Assembly (NCBI GenBank): GCA_963773765.1
Contig: CAVZCC010000001.1
Span: 1 to 64,000, forward strand
Length of the DNA stretch: 64,000 nucleotides
Direction of reading: 5' to 3'
Source: CAVZCC01 sp963773765
GTDB taxonomy: Bacteria > Actinomycetota > Acidimicrobiia > Acidimicrobiales > Microtrichaceae
The notes beneath the pieces are model-generated. The model did not search any database, was not told where the DNA came from, and was given only the letters and a program-made list of their open reading frames with translations. The position numbers were made by a program, and so were the translations under genes. Shown here one piece after another: positions 8,194 to 17,953 of the stretch (within the stretch, counting starts at the first letter, position 1; every line of letters begins with the position of its first letter).

Positions 8194-9873
8194 GTGGCGA
8201 AGGAGAGCCGGAAGGTGACGGACAGCGGGCGCCCCCGTGGTCGTTCCCTGCGTCAGGACGCCGTCGCCGGTCTGGTGCTCGGCGTGCAGTCGGTTCCCGA
8301 CGGCCTCGCCACCGGGCTGCTGGCCGGGGTCAACCCGTTGGCAGGCCTCTACGGCTACATGGTCGGCACGGTGACCGGGGCACTCGGCACGAGCTCGACG
8401 TTCATGGCGGTCCAGGGGACCGGGGCGATGGCGATGTTGATCGCCGATGTGGGTGCCCTCAGCGAGTCCGGTGATCCGACCCGGGCCCTGGTCACCCTGT
8501 CGATCCTGACCGGGGTGGTCATGGTGGTGGCCGGGCTCCTGCGGCTCGGCACCATCCTGCGCTTCGTCTCCAACGCCGTCATGGTCGGGTTCATCAACGC
8601 CGTCGGCGTCAACATCGTGCTGGGGCAGCTGGCCAACCTCACCGGCTACTCGGCCGAGGGCGCCAATCGCGTGATCCGGGCGCTCAACACCCTGCTCCAT
8701 CCGGGACGCCTCGACGGTCGGACCCTGCTGGTCGGCGTCGCGACGATCGCGCTGATCGTGCTCCTCGAGCGGACGCCCCTCCGGTCGCTCGGCCTGGTGG
8801 TCGCCGTCCTGGCCACGTCGGTCACGGTGCACGTGCTCGGCTGGGACCAGGTGGCGACGCTCGAGGACCTGGGCGTCGCCATCGGTGGACTCCCCACCCC
8901 CGAGCTGCCGCTGTTGCGCCTCGTGCCCGCCCTGCTCGTGCCGGCCATCTCGCTCGCGTTCGTGGGTCTCGTGCAGGGGGCGGGCATCTCGGCCAACTTC
9001 ACCAACCCCGACGGCAGCTACCCCGACGCGTCCCGCGACTTCCTCGGGCAGGGCGTGGCCAACGTGGCATCCGGTGTCTTCCAGGGCATGCCGGTCGGGG
9101 GGTCGGTGTCGGCCTCGGCGCTCAACAAGGAGGCCGGGGCCCGGTCACGCTGGTCGTTGGTCTGCGCGTCGGCGGTGATGGCCGTGGTGATCCTCGCGTT
9201 CGGCGACGTGGTGGACCAGGTGGCCATGCCTGCGCTGGCCGGGTTGCTGATGCTGATCGGCTACCGCACGATCAAGCCCGCGGATCTGCAGTCGGTCTGG
9301 CGGACCGGACCCGTCCAGCGGGCCGTGCTGGCCGTCACCTTCCTGCTGACGATGGTGATCCCGCTCCAGTACGCCGTGCTGGTGGGCGTGGGCCTGTCGG
9401 TGCTGCTGCACGTCGTGCGCCAGTCCAACCAGGTCACGATCCGCCGGAGGGTGCGGGACACGGACGGCCATCTGGTCGAGGTCGACCCGCCGGCCGAGCT
9501 GCCGGCCCACGAGGTGGTCGTGCTGCAGCCCTACGGGAGCCTGTTCTTCGCCGCCGCTCCCATCTTCGAGGCGGCCCTGCCATCCGTCGGCCCCACGTCG
9601 GTCGGGTCCGTGGTGATCCTGCGCCTGCGCGGCCGCAGTGACCTGGGAACGACCTTCATGGACGTGCTCCGCCGCTACGCCGAGGTGCTCGTGGCGGCGG
9701 GCAGCAAGTTGGTGATCGTGTCGGCCAACGAGCGGATCATCGAGCAGCTGTCGGTCACCGGCATCACCGGGGTGATCGGCGACGAGAACGTCTACCCGGG
9801 CGACGAACGCGTCGGCGCGGCGATCGAGCGGGCCTCTGCCGAGGCGACCGCCTGGGTGGAGGAGCGGCGCTGA
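8194..9873 (+). CDS. SulP-family anion permease with STAS domain
   Basis: 559 residues from GTG 8194, directly after a TAGGCT-N6 leaderless promoter. Residues about 20-415 hold about 11-12 hydrophobic segments with SulP signatures (QSVPDGLATGLLAGVNPLAG near the N-terminus and GMPVGGSVSASALN mid-protein). Residues about 440-555 form a cytoplasmic STAS domain (VVILRLRGRSDLGTTF). SulP proteins carry sulfate, bicarbonate or other anions. The divergent sulfatase favours sulfate here, by inference. Intact. Confidence 0.92.
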   Translation: MAKESRKVTDSGRPRGRSLRQDAVAGLVLGVQSVPDGLATGLLAGVNPLAGLYGYMVGTVTGALGTSSTFMAVQGTGAMAMLIADVGALSESGDPTRALVTLSILTGVVMVVAGLLRLGTILRFVSNAVMVGFINAVGVNIVLGQLANLTGYSAEGANRVIRALNTLLHPGRLDGRTLLVGVATIALIVLLERTPLRSLGLVVAVLATSVTVHVLGWDQVATLEDLGVAIGGLPTPELPLLRLVPALLVPAISLAFVGLVQGAGISANFTNPDGSYPDASRDFLGQGVANVASGVFQGMPVGGSVSASALNKEAGARSRWSLVCASAVMAVVILAFGDVVDQVAMPALAGLLMLIGYRTIKPADLQSVWRTGPVQRAVLAVTFLLTMVIPLQYAVLVGVGLSVLLHVVRQSNQVTIRRRVRDTDGHLVEVDPPAELPAHEVVVLQPYGSLFFAAAPIFEAALPSVGPTSVGSVVILRLRGRSDLGTTFMDVLRRYAEVLVAAGSKLVIVSANERIIEQLSVTGITGVIGDENVYPGDERVGAAIERASAEATAWVEERR

Positions 9874-9892
9874 CGACGCGTCCCCGGCTGCC

Positions 9893-10606
9893 TCAGGAGG
9901 CGGCGGGTGGATCGTCGAGCTCGAAGGCGTGGGCCGGGTGGCGTACCAGCAGCACGACGCTCACCAGTGCGATCCATGCCGGCACGAGGAAGACGGTGGG
10001 GGTGGCCACGGTGACGTTGACCAGCTCGAACAGCCCGATCCCGAAGGTGACGAGGACCAGCCACCTTGGCAGCCCGCCGGTGGCGCGCCCGAGGCTGGCC
10101 GTGGAGAACATCACCAGGGTGGCCACACGGGGGAGGATGACCGACAGCACCGCCGCGGCCGCCGCCCGCAGCAATGACGTCGAACCGGGATCGGGGGCCT
10201 TGTCCGTGAGGGCGGCCTGGACGCCCGGGGCCGCCAGCAGGGTGGCCCCGAGGAACAGCAGCGTGGCGAGCAGGATGCTGGCCCCGAGGAACACCGTGCC
10301 GAAGAGCTTGGGTTCGCGATCGCCGATCCGACCCCGGACCACCCCGACGAACCACAGGAAGGCGATGGTCGAGAAGACCAGGACCTGCAGCCACACCAGT
10401 GCGGCCGTGCCGTTGGCGGGATCGGCGTAGAAGCGGGCGATCTCGCGGTCGGCGGCGCCGATGCCCGGTGCCGCCAGCAGGCCTCGTAGCGACAGGGACC
10501 ACCCGATCGCACAGATGATCCCGGCCACTGCCGCGGCCTCGATCGACGCCACGCGCCGGGGCAGCTTGGTCGTGGCGAACAGCGGGTCGTCCCCTGCCGC
10601 GCTCAT
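9893..10606 (-). CDS. Multi-pass membrane protein of unknown function
   Basis: 237 residues from ATG 10606, overlapping the TetR stop by four bases (ATGA). About six hydrophobic helices are visible (AAAVAGIICAIGWSL, LVWLQVLVFSTIAFLWFVGV, VFLGASILLATLLFLGATLL, and three C-terminal ones). A charged loop with GRIGDREPK separates helices 3 and 4. Coupling to a double-TetR regulator suggests it is the regulator's partner or target. No catalytic motif; function unknown. Confidence 0.8.
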   Translation of the reverse strand: MSAAGDDPLFATTKLPRRVASIEAAAVAGIICAIGWSLSLRGLLAAPGIGAADREIARFYADPANGTAALVWLQVLVFSTIAFLWFVGVVRGRIGDREPKLFGTVFLGASILLATLLFLGATLLAAPGVQAALTDKAPDPGSTSLLRAAAAAVLSVILPRVATLVMFSTASLGRATGGLPRWLVLVTFGIGLFELVNVTVATPTVFLVPAWIALVSVVLLVRHPAHAFELDDPPAAS

Positions 10607-11850
10607 CGCACGGATCGCCGTTCCGGCACCGCCGACAGCGGGGCGGCGACCAGGACGCGGGCCAGGTCGGCGATCGCGGCGTCGATGCCGTCCCGCTCGC
10701 CCAGCCCGAGGGCGCGACGGAGGTGGTCGCCCCAGACGGCCGAGCCGAGGGCCATGCCCGCGGCGGCCACCACGGCGACGCGGGGGTCGGTGAGGTCGGC
10801 GGGACCGGCGCCCGTCGGCACGTGGTCGTAGGCGCCGAGCAGCTGGCGGAACACCGGGAACCTCCGCCGGACGGTGGTGATGTCGACATCGTCGACGAGG
10901 GTGCGGGCGATCAGGCGGGGTGCGGTCGACGTGTGGTGCAGGAGCCAGCTCATGGCGTCGAAGTCGAAGCCGTCGGTGGCGAGCGCGGCGGGGAAGAGGC
11001 CGCTGCTGCCCTGCTCGATGGCCTCTGCCAGCAGCGCGTCCCTGGAACCGAAGTGGCGGTAGATGAGGCCCTGGTTCACCCCGGCGTGGCGGGCGATGTC
11101 GCGCACCGAGATCGAGGCCGGCCCTCGCTCGGCGAACAGCTCGATGGCCGACCGCAGCAGTGCATCACGTGCCGTCGCCGGAGGGTCCAGGGCGCTCACG
11201 GTGAGCAGGTGTGCGGCCGAGAGGTCGCGAGGTGCCAGCCGGGGCTCGGGCGCAGCGGCAAGGTCGAGGAGGCGCTGCGCCCCGCCGGCGACGGCGGCGT
11301 CGCGGCGGCCGGCCGGCAGCGGCCCCAACCGGGTCGCCGCGACGAGGAAGCCCTCGAACGTCACGAAGCCGAGGAGCAGGCAGGCCGCGGCGTAGGCGCA
11401 GAGCCGGGCACGCCGGTCGGGCCCGAGGTGACCGGTGGGTGAAGTGGGGGCCGTCGAGGCCCGGGACAGGAGCCAGTCGACGCGGAGGCAGGCAGGGAAC
11501 TCACGGGGAGGGAGGTCACCCAGGGCGCTGCGGACGAGCAGCTGCATGCAGGTGCGGTGCGAGCGGGCCGTGCCCAGCAGTTCGAGCACGGGGTCGTCCG
11601 CGGTGGCCGCGGCGTGGTCGACGACCCGGGCGGTCCGAACGGCGAGCCGCGACGCCACGGCGCCGACGAGGCCGTCCTTGGAGCCGTAGTAGCGGGCGAC
11701 CAGGGCATGGGTGAACCCGGCGGAGGCGCCCACGTCCCGCAGTGACGCACCATCGGGTCCGCAGCGGGCGAAGAGGTCCCAGGCGGCGTCCAGGATGGCC
11801 GCCTCGCTGGCCTCCCGCTGCTGATCACGCAGCCCACCCGACACGGTCAC
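10603..11850 (-). CDS. Tandem TetR-family regulator (two HTH domains in one chain)
   Basis: 415 residues from GTG 11850. Two complete TetR N-terminal DNA-binding domains lie in one chain: residues about 15-65 (SLRDVGASAGFTHALVARYY) and about 225-275 (SVRDIARHAGVNQGLIYRHF). Each is followed by a helical ligand-binding-like region. Ordinary TetR proteins are about 200 residues and act as dimers, so this is a fused pseudo-dimer. A perfect GACTAC-T-GTAGTC palindrome lies four bases upstream of the start and overlaps its -10 box, so autorepression is likely. The divergent flippase gene shares that control region. Confidence 0.9.
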   Translation of the reverse strand: MTVSGGLRDQQREASEAAILDAAWDLFARCGPDGASLRDVGASAGFTHALVARYYGSKDGLVGAVASRLAVRTARVVDHAAATADDPVLELLGTARSHRTCMQLLVRSALGDLPPREFPACLRVDWLLSRASTAPTSPTGHLGPDRRARLCAYAAACLLLGFVTFEGFLVAATRLGPLPAGRRDAAVAGGAQRLLDLAAAPEPRLAPRDLSAAHLLTVSALDPPATARDALLRSAIELFAERGPASISVRDIARHAGVNQGLIYRHFGSRDALLAEAIEQGSSGLFPAALATDGFDFDAMSWLLHHTSTAPRLIARTLVDDVDITTVRRRFPVFRQLLGAYDHVPTGAGPADLTDPRVAVVAAAGMALGSAVWGDHLRRALGLGERDGIDAAIADLARVLVAAPLSAVPERRSVR

Positions 11851-11854
11851 GTCG

Positions 11855-11867
11855 GACTACTGTAGTC
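11855..11867. promoter_or_regulatory. Palindromic operator GACTAC-T-GTAGTC
   Basis: A perfect 6-1-6 palindrome overlaps TACAGT (minus strand, 11859-11864, eight bases before GTG 11850) and TACTGT on the plus strand. Its position fits an autoregulatory TetR site that also governs the gene at 11944. Confidence 0.6.
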
Positions 11868-11943
11868 AGTTGGTAACCCACAGGGCGGAGATCGGCCCGC
11901 GAGCAGCGGGTGGCCCTCCGAGAGCGTCCAGGAGCTGGAGCCC

Positions 11944-13045
11944 ATGAACCGAGCGGCACCGGCCCGAGGGACGCGACCGGCGGACCTCGCGCCGTTGACC
12001 CCGGTCGATCGTCCCCGTCCGGGTCAACCCCCGGCCGACGCCGACCCTGCGGAGACCGCGCCGTCCGCCGCCGACACGAAGGGTGTGCAGCGCCTCAAGC
12101 GCGTGTCGTGGCGGTCGGTGCTCCAGGTCGTCCTGCTCGTCCTGGCCGGCTCGGTGTTGGTCAACACGGTCGCCGGGCTCGACCTGGACGAGTTGACGGA
12201 GGAGCTCCGCAGCGCCTCCTGGGCCCTGGTCGCGTGCGCCTTCGTGGTCGCGCAGACGCCGAGGCTCACCCAGACCCTGTCGACGCTCGGGGCCGCGCCA
12301 CGTCCCCTCCCGGTGCGGCCCGGTCTACCTGCTGCAGCTGGCGCAGAGCTACGTGGGGCTGGCGGTGCCGACGAGCGCGGCCCGCATCGCCATGAGCGTG
12401 CGGTTCTTCCAGAAGCAGGGCTTCACCTCCGGCACCGCGCTCGCCATCGGCGGGCTCGACGGGTTCTCCGGATTCCTCGTGGAGGCGGCGCTGATGATCG
12501 GCCTCCTCGCGTTCACCCCGCAGACCCTGCACTTCGACCTCGACGCCCCCTCGATCCCCGAGTGGAGCACGATCCTGCTGGTCTTCGTCGCGCTGGCCGG
12601 TGTGCTGGCCATCGTGTCCGTCCTGCTCCCCGGACCCCGTCGCCAGTTCCTGGCCTGGGCCAGGAACCTCCTGGCCGACGGGCGCAGCGCCCTGCGCGAC
12701 CTCCGCTCGCCTCGCCGGCTCCTGCTCCTGGTCGGGGGGAACCTCGGCTCCACCCTCCTGTTCTCCCTCACGCTGGGGGTGTTCGTCGAAGCGCTCGGTT
12801 CCTCCGTCTCCTTCAGCGACCTGGTGGTGATCAGCATCAGCGTGTCGCTGCTGGCCGGCCTCCTCCCCGTGCCGGGCGGCATCGGGGTGGTCGAGAGCGG
12901 CCTCACGTTCGGCCTCGTCGCCGCCGGCGTCGCCGAAGGTCCGGCGTTCGCCGCCGTGATCCTGTACCGAATGGCCACGTTCTACGTCCCGCCGCTGTGG
13001 GGGTACCTCGCGTTCCACTCGTTGGAGCGCGACAACTACCTGTGA
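11944..13045 (+). CDS. LPG-synthase-type flippase (UPF0104) membrane protein, one frameshift
   Basis: The start at ATG 11944 has GGAG about eight bases upstream. A Pro-rich N-terminus of about 55 residues precedes about eight membrane helices. After removing one extra base near 12325 the chain reads through YLLQLAQSYVGLAVPTSAAR, and the C-terminus has LLPVPGGIGVVESG followed by LYRMATFYVPPLWG. These are hallmarks of the lysylphosphatidylglycerol synthase transmembrane family (PF03706), which flips or modifies lipid head groups. There is no soluble aminoacyl-transferase domain. It is divergent from the double-TetR gene and probably controlled by it. Confidence 0.85.
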
Positions 13046-13070
13046 GGATCACGCAGCGACCGCCCCTCGA

Positions 13071-14913
13071 TCACCCTGCCGCCGGGTCGGGCCGGCGCCT
13101 CCGGGGGCCGCGGGTCAGGCGCGGTCCGGGCGCTGCGGGCTCCCGGACGGTCCGGGTGCCCTCGAGGGTCCCGGCGTCGCGCCACTGCTCGAGGTGGGCG
13201 GCGTAGTCCATGAGCGAGCCGGGGAAGACGGCGCTGCGGGCGGCGAGCATGGTGCGCGCCCCCTCGCTGTTGCCGTAGCTCGGCGTGCAGCGTCTGGTTG
13301 TAGCGGGCCAGCGGGCCCGACGCCTCCCAGAGGATGTTGAGCCACTCGTCCTCGGCCTCGGCGGTGGCCTCGATGGACGCGATGCCCTCCTGGCAGGCAG
13401 TGGTCGATCACCCAGGTGATGTGGGCCGTCGACTCCGACAGGAAGTGGACGAAGTTCAGGCCGAAGCCGGCCTGGATGAAGCTGACGACGAAGAAGTTCG
13501 GGAACTCGGCGGTCAGGACCCCGTGCAGCGAGTGGGTGCCGTCGTGCCAGCGCTCGCTCAGCTGCACGCCCGCCGCGCCCGACCGGGTCGAACCCGAGGC
13601 GGTCGACGAGGCCGGTGGTGATCTCGAACCCCGACGCGAACACCAGCAGGTCGAGCGGGTACTCGGTGCCGTCGACGATCGGTCCGGCGGCGGTCATCTC
13701 CCGCACGCCCTTGCCGTCGGTGTCGACCAGGTGGACGTTCGGCTGGTTGAAGGACTGGAGGTACTCGTCGTGGAAGCAGAGCCGCTTGCAGTGCTTGCCG
13801 TACCAGGGCTTGAGCTTCTCGGCGGTCTCCGGGTCCTCGACGACCTCGTCGATCCGCCGGCGGAAGCCCTCCATGATCTCGAAGTCGATGGCCTCGAGCT
13901 CGGCCCGCTCCTCCTCGGAGGCGGGCTCGCGCTGGGTGTTCTCGCCCAGCACCTGGCCCCATCCGTCGGCGACCAGGTCGCGGTCCGGGCTTGTTGCCGG
14001 TCACCACCTCGGTGAAGTTGAGGGTCCGCTCCTTCTGCCAGCCCGGCGGCAGCGAGCGGAACCAGTCCTCGTCGATGCGGCTGCTGGCCGCGCACCCCGA
14101 CCGCCGACGGCGTGCGCTGGAAGACGTAGACCTCCTTGGCGGCCCGGGCCAGCTGGGGCACGACCTGGATCGACGGTCGCGCCGGTGCCGATGATGCCGA
14201 CGACCTTGTCGGCCAGGTGGTCCATCGGCTCGGTCGGGCTGCCGCCGGTGTACTCGTAGTCCCAGCGGGTCGTGTGGAACGCCTTGCCGGCGAAGCGGTC
14301 GATGCCGTCGATGCCGGGCAGCTTGGCCTTGTGCATCAGGCCGCCGGCGGAGACGAAGAACTGCGTGCGGATCCGGTCGCCGCGCCTGGTCACCAGGTCC
14401 CAGCGGTGGGCGTCGTCGTCCCAGGTCAGCGACTCGACCTCGGTCTGGAACAGCGCATGGTCGTAGAGCCCGAAGTGCCGCCCGAGCAGCTGGCAGTACC
14501 CGAAGATCTCCGGTGGCGCTGGCGTACTTCTCCGTGGGCATGTAGCCGGTCTCCTCCAGCAGCGGGAGGTAGATGGTGGCGTCCACGTCGCACATGCAGC
14601 CCGGGTAGCGGTTCCAGTACCAGGTGCCGCCGAAGTCGGCCGCCTTGTCGAGGATGCGGAAGCTGGTGATGCCCCGCTTGACGAGGTTGATGCCGGCCAG
14701 CATCCCGGCGAACCCGCCACCGAGGATCACGACGTCGACCTCCTCGGTGACCGGGTCGCGGGTGAAGTCCGGGTCCGCCCAGGGGTCCCGGTCGAGGTGG
14801 TGCTCACTGAGGCTCTCGTACTGGGCGAGCCCCTCCTCCCGGAGCCGCTTGGCGCGTTCGGCCTGGTAGCGGGCCTTGGCCTCTTGGAGCGTTGACGGAT
14901 CGGGGCGGGTCAT
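13071..14913 (-). CDS. Baeyer-Villiger monooxygenase 1, heavily frameshifted
   Basis: The start at ATG 14913 has GGAGG seven bases upstream. Joined across about seven one-base insertions (near 14513, 14172, 14090, 13987, 13580, 13395, 13285) it gives about 610 residues. In order they contain GGGFAGMLAG (FAD Rossmann), GTWYWNRYPG, GYMPTEKYA, the BVMO fingerprint FAGKAFHTTRWDY, GTGAT (NADPH Rossmann), FQRTPSAV, FASGFEITTG and a PGSLMDYAAHLEQW tail. It resembles cyclopentadecanone- or steroid-type BVMOs that insert oxygen beside a ketone using NADPH and O2. Length and motifs are normal once joined. Either the gene is dead or the sequence carries errors. It ends 25 bases from the convergent flippase. 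Confidence 0.8.
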
Positions 14914-15042
14914 GTGCTGCCTCCGGAGCAGGGGGACCAGGGCGTCCGACGGCGTCGGCCGTGGTTTCTGACGGGTCGTCAGATTGCGTCGCGCGCTCAC
15001 CCTACGGCCCTCCTGCCGGTCGGGGGAACTCCGGGCTGCGCC

Positions 15043-16805
15043 CTACACGCCGTTCAGGTTCCACCACGGGTGCGAGACCAGGTCGACCCCACCCTGGTCC
15101 AGCCAGACCCGGTCGGCCGTGGCGCCGATGAACGGGGCCCAGGGGCCGCCGTAGGCCAGCGCGACGCTCGCGGGGTCGATGGAGGTCCTGGCGTCGAACA
15201 CGGTGCTGTCGTAGAAGACCTGGTCGGCAACGCCGTTGCGCCAGTAGCGCAGGTCCGCGGCGCCGACCCACTCCCGTGCCGCCAGCACGGTGGACTGCGA
15301 CCCGGGGTCGGTCACGTCGAACGAGGACGAGAAGGCGGTGGAGCCGGTCCCGACCGTGGTGCTCACGATGTCCGAGCCGATGGTGTGGGTGATCGGAGAC
15401 GGTGCTGCGAACAGGTCCACGGGGTTGAGGGCCGTCTGATCCGAGCGCGACTCCAGGACGAGCGTGCGGATGCCGTCGCCGTCGTCGACCGTGGTCGTCC
15501 ACTCGGCCCGCAGGCCGGCACCATCGCCGGATCGTCGGCTGACCGTGAGGCTGAGCCAGTGGTCGGCCGCGACGTCGTCGTCCTGGAGGCGCACGGCGGC
15601 CAGGTCGAGACCGGGGGGCAGGCCCGCCGCGGACCGGAAGGCTGCGAGTTGCGCGGCGGGGATGCGCCAGTGCCAGTGGACCGAGGGCGGCGAGTCCTCG
15701 ACCACGGAGCGGACCGTGGGCTCGGCACTGCCCGACAGCACCCCGAAGGCGGTGGCGTTGGTCAGGCCGCTGTACAGCGACTTCTTGAGGTCTCCCAGGT
15801 TGGCCAGGGTGGCGGGGTCCACGTGGCCGTCGGTCTCGGTCACGTTCCACCAGGGCGAGATCATGAACTGGATCTTGTCCAGGTAGACCAGGACGTGGCC
15901 GGGAACCGGATCCAGGAACGGCGCCCACTCGCTGTCGTCGTCCAGGGCGACGTCTGCGAGGTCGACCGAGATCAACGGGGCGCTGTGCGAGGTGCTGTTG
16001 TGGAAGATGCGGTCGTTGACACCATTGCGCCAGAAGATGAAGTCGTTCGCGGTCACCCACTCGCGCGTCGGCACCACGTACTGGCGGTCACCCGGGTCCG
16101 GGAGCGTGATGGCGGAGTTGAAGAGGTTGTCGGGGGTCACGACGGGCACACCGTTCTGGACGACCGTGGTGTTCATGGCGGTGCGGATGGTGCCGTCGGG
16201 GTCGAGGCTGTGGAGGAACGCCTCGGCAGGGGCGAGCGGGCCGATCGGGTCGAGCGAGCCCTCGGCGGCCCGGGCCCGGATGATCATGAACCGCGGTGTG
16301 CCGTCACCGCCATCGACGTAGGTGGACCACTCCGCCCGCAGGCCCGTGGTCAGGCCGCTCACCCGGTACACGTTGAGGCTGAGCCAGTAGCGGGGGGCGG
16401 GATCGGACTCCAGGATCCGGACCTTGGCCAGCGAGAACCCTGCCGGCAGGCCGGCCGCAGCGCTGAAGGCGGCGGCCTGCGCGTCGGGGACGACCCAGTT
16501 GACGAAGATGGATGGCGGCGTGTCCTCGACGGTGAAGTCGAGGATCGGTTGCGCGGTGCCGGCAGCGATCCGGTCGACGTCGTCGAGCGCGAGCTGGCCG
16601 AAGTGCGAGCGCTTGAGCTCCGTCAGCGTGGCCTTGCCCGCCGGGGTCAACGGTCCCGGGCCCGGTGGCGTCGGGGCCGCCGCAGGGCGACGTGCACGCC
16701 GCGAGCACGATGGCCGACAGCTGCCACGATCGTCACCGCCATGGTGGCGCGCCGTCGGCCGGTCGCCCGCCGATGGGCACCGTTGAGTCCACCCGTGGTT
16801 CGCAT
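15043..16805 (-). CDS. Secreted lipoprotein with tandemly duplicated domain, two frameshifts
   Basis: The start at ATG 16805 follows a strong GGAGGGGGGA site. After removing one extra base near 16725 and one near 16660, a signal peptide with lipobox VLAAC appears, followed by two homologous modules of about 250 residues. Each module has a PPS-VHW/FVNW strand, an LPxGxxLAxVR strand, TGLRAEW, REWVxAxDxxxWRNGVxDxxFxxST and a PWWN close. They look like beta-rich, extracellular binding or repeat domains. I do not recognise the family. It is divergent from another lipoprotein at 16885. Confidence 0.75.
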
Positions 16806-16851
16806 CACGATTCCCCCCTCCGCCCCGGCGCGTTCGCCCGCAGCGCTCGTC

Positions 16852-16877
16852 ACACCTTAATGGTGTTCACCTACAGT
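16852..16877 (+). promoter_or_regulatory. Leaderless promoter with ACACC-TTAAT-GGTGT inverted repeat
   Basis: An inverted repeat (16852-16866) lies just upstream of TACAGT (16872-16877), which is seven bases before ATG 16885. It could be an operator over the -35 zone of this promoter. Confidence 0.5.
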
Positions 16878-16884
16878 GTGCCTC

Positions 16885-17875
16885 ATGGCACTTCGAGGCT
16901 CCCACCGGCACGGTCCACGTGGCGCCGCTGCCCTGGCCCTGGTCGCGGCGACCTGCATCGTGGCCGCCTGTGCCGAAGACGGGGGCGGGTCGGCCGCTTC
17001 GGTCCCCGCGACGTCGAGTCCCGCGGCCTCGCCGCGGAACGGAACACGTGCCCGTCCCGGTGCAGGAACTGGAGATCGACGCGTCGGAGTACGCCTTCGA
17101 GATCAGCCCCGACCCGGCCGGCGGCCTCCGTCCGGGCTGGACCGAGGTCACGTTCCACAACGTCGGCGCCGAGGCCCACCAGGTCATGTTCGCCCGGCTC
17201 AAGGACGGCGTGGACATGGGCGCGCTGGCGGCGGCCGGGGCCGGTGACTCGTCCGGGGCGGGTGCCATCGAGTTCGTGGACATGATCGGCGGGGTCAGCT
17301 ACATCGACCCCGGCAACGACATCACGGCGATGGTCGACCTCCCGGCCGGCACGGTCATGGCCATGTGCTACGTGCCGACCCACGGCGGGGTGGCCCACGC
17401 CCTGCTGGGGATGTCGACGGTGTTGCAGGTGGCCGAGCCGCCGGCTGACGCGACGTCGACCGGCGCCGCCCCGGGGACCGGCCCCGCGTCCGACCCGCCG
17501 GAGGTCCGGGGGACGATCGAGCTGTCCGGCGACGGGTACCGGATCCCCAGCCCGCTGGAGGCAGGGTGGTACCACGTCCGGAACACCGACACCGAGGAGC
17601 CTGCCCTCGGCCTGCACGAGCTCTCCCTGCTCCACATGGATCGGTCGCTCGAACCGGGCGAGGTGGACCAGGTGGTCGACGACCTGGCCGCCAACAGGAC
17701 CCCCGCGGTGGGGCTGGACGCGGTGGGGGGCCTGGGGGCCGTCTCGGCAGGGTTCGACGGCTACCTCTTCCTGGACCTCCCCGTCGGTGACTACCTGGCC
17801 GTCGACTTCATGCCCGATCCCGGGGACCCACGGCCGCACATGCTCGACGGATACCACGCCACGTTCCGCCGGTGA
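16885..17875 (+). CDS. Lipoprotein with two cupredoxin-like beta domains, one frameshift
   Basis: The start at ATG 16885 is fixed by a TACAGT-N7 box. The signal peptide ends in lipobox VAAC and is followed by a Ser/Pro-rich linker. One extra base near 17042 separates this from the main chain. Domain 1 (EIDASEYAFEISPD, then FHNVGAEAHQVMFARL and MAMCYVPTHGG) resembles plastocyanin/azurin-like folds common in actinobacterial lipoproteins. Domain 2 (GYRIPSPLEAGWYHVRN to DYLAVDFMPDP) has the same layout. Copper ligands are incomplete, so metal binding is doubtful. It would be an extracytoplasmic binding protein. Confidence 0.72.
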
Positions 17876-17882
17876 CCCGGTG

Positions 17883-17901
17883 CCCGGAGCGGTGCTCCGG
17901 G
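17883..17901. terminator. Hairpin between convergent genes
   Basis: CCCGGAGC-GGT-GCTCCGGG forms a perfect 8-bp stem with a 3-base loop between the stop at 17875 (+) and the stop at 17954 (-). It can serve both strands; no T-run is present. Confidence 0.6.
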
Positions 17902-17953
17902 TCCGGGACGCCCCGTTCGCGCCCGACTCGTGGACGGGCGCCGAAGCGCCCCG

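Noticed and set aside
14914..16860. 648-codon plus-strand open frame
   Set aside because: Antisense of a lipoprotein gene with a signal peptide, lipobox and duplicated domains.
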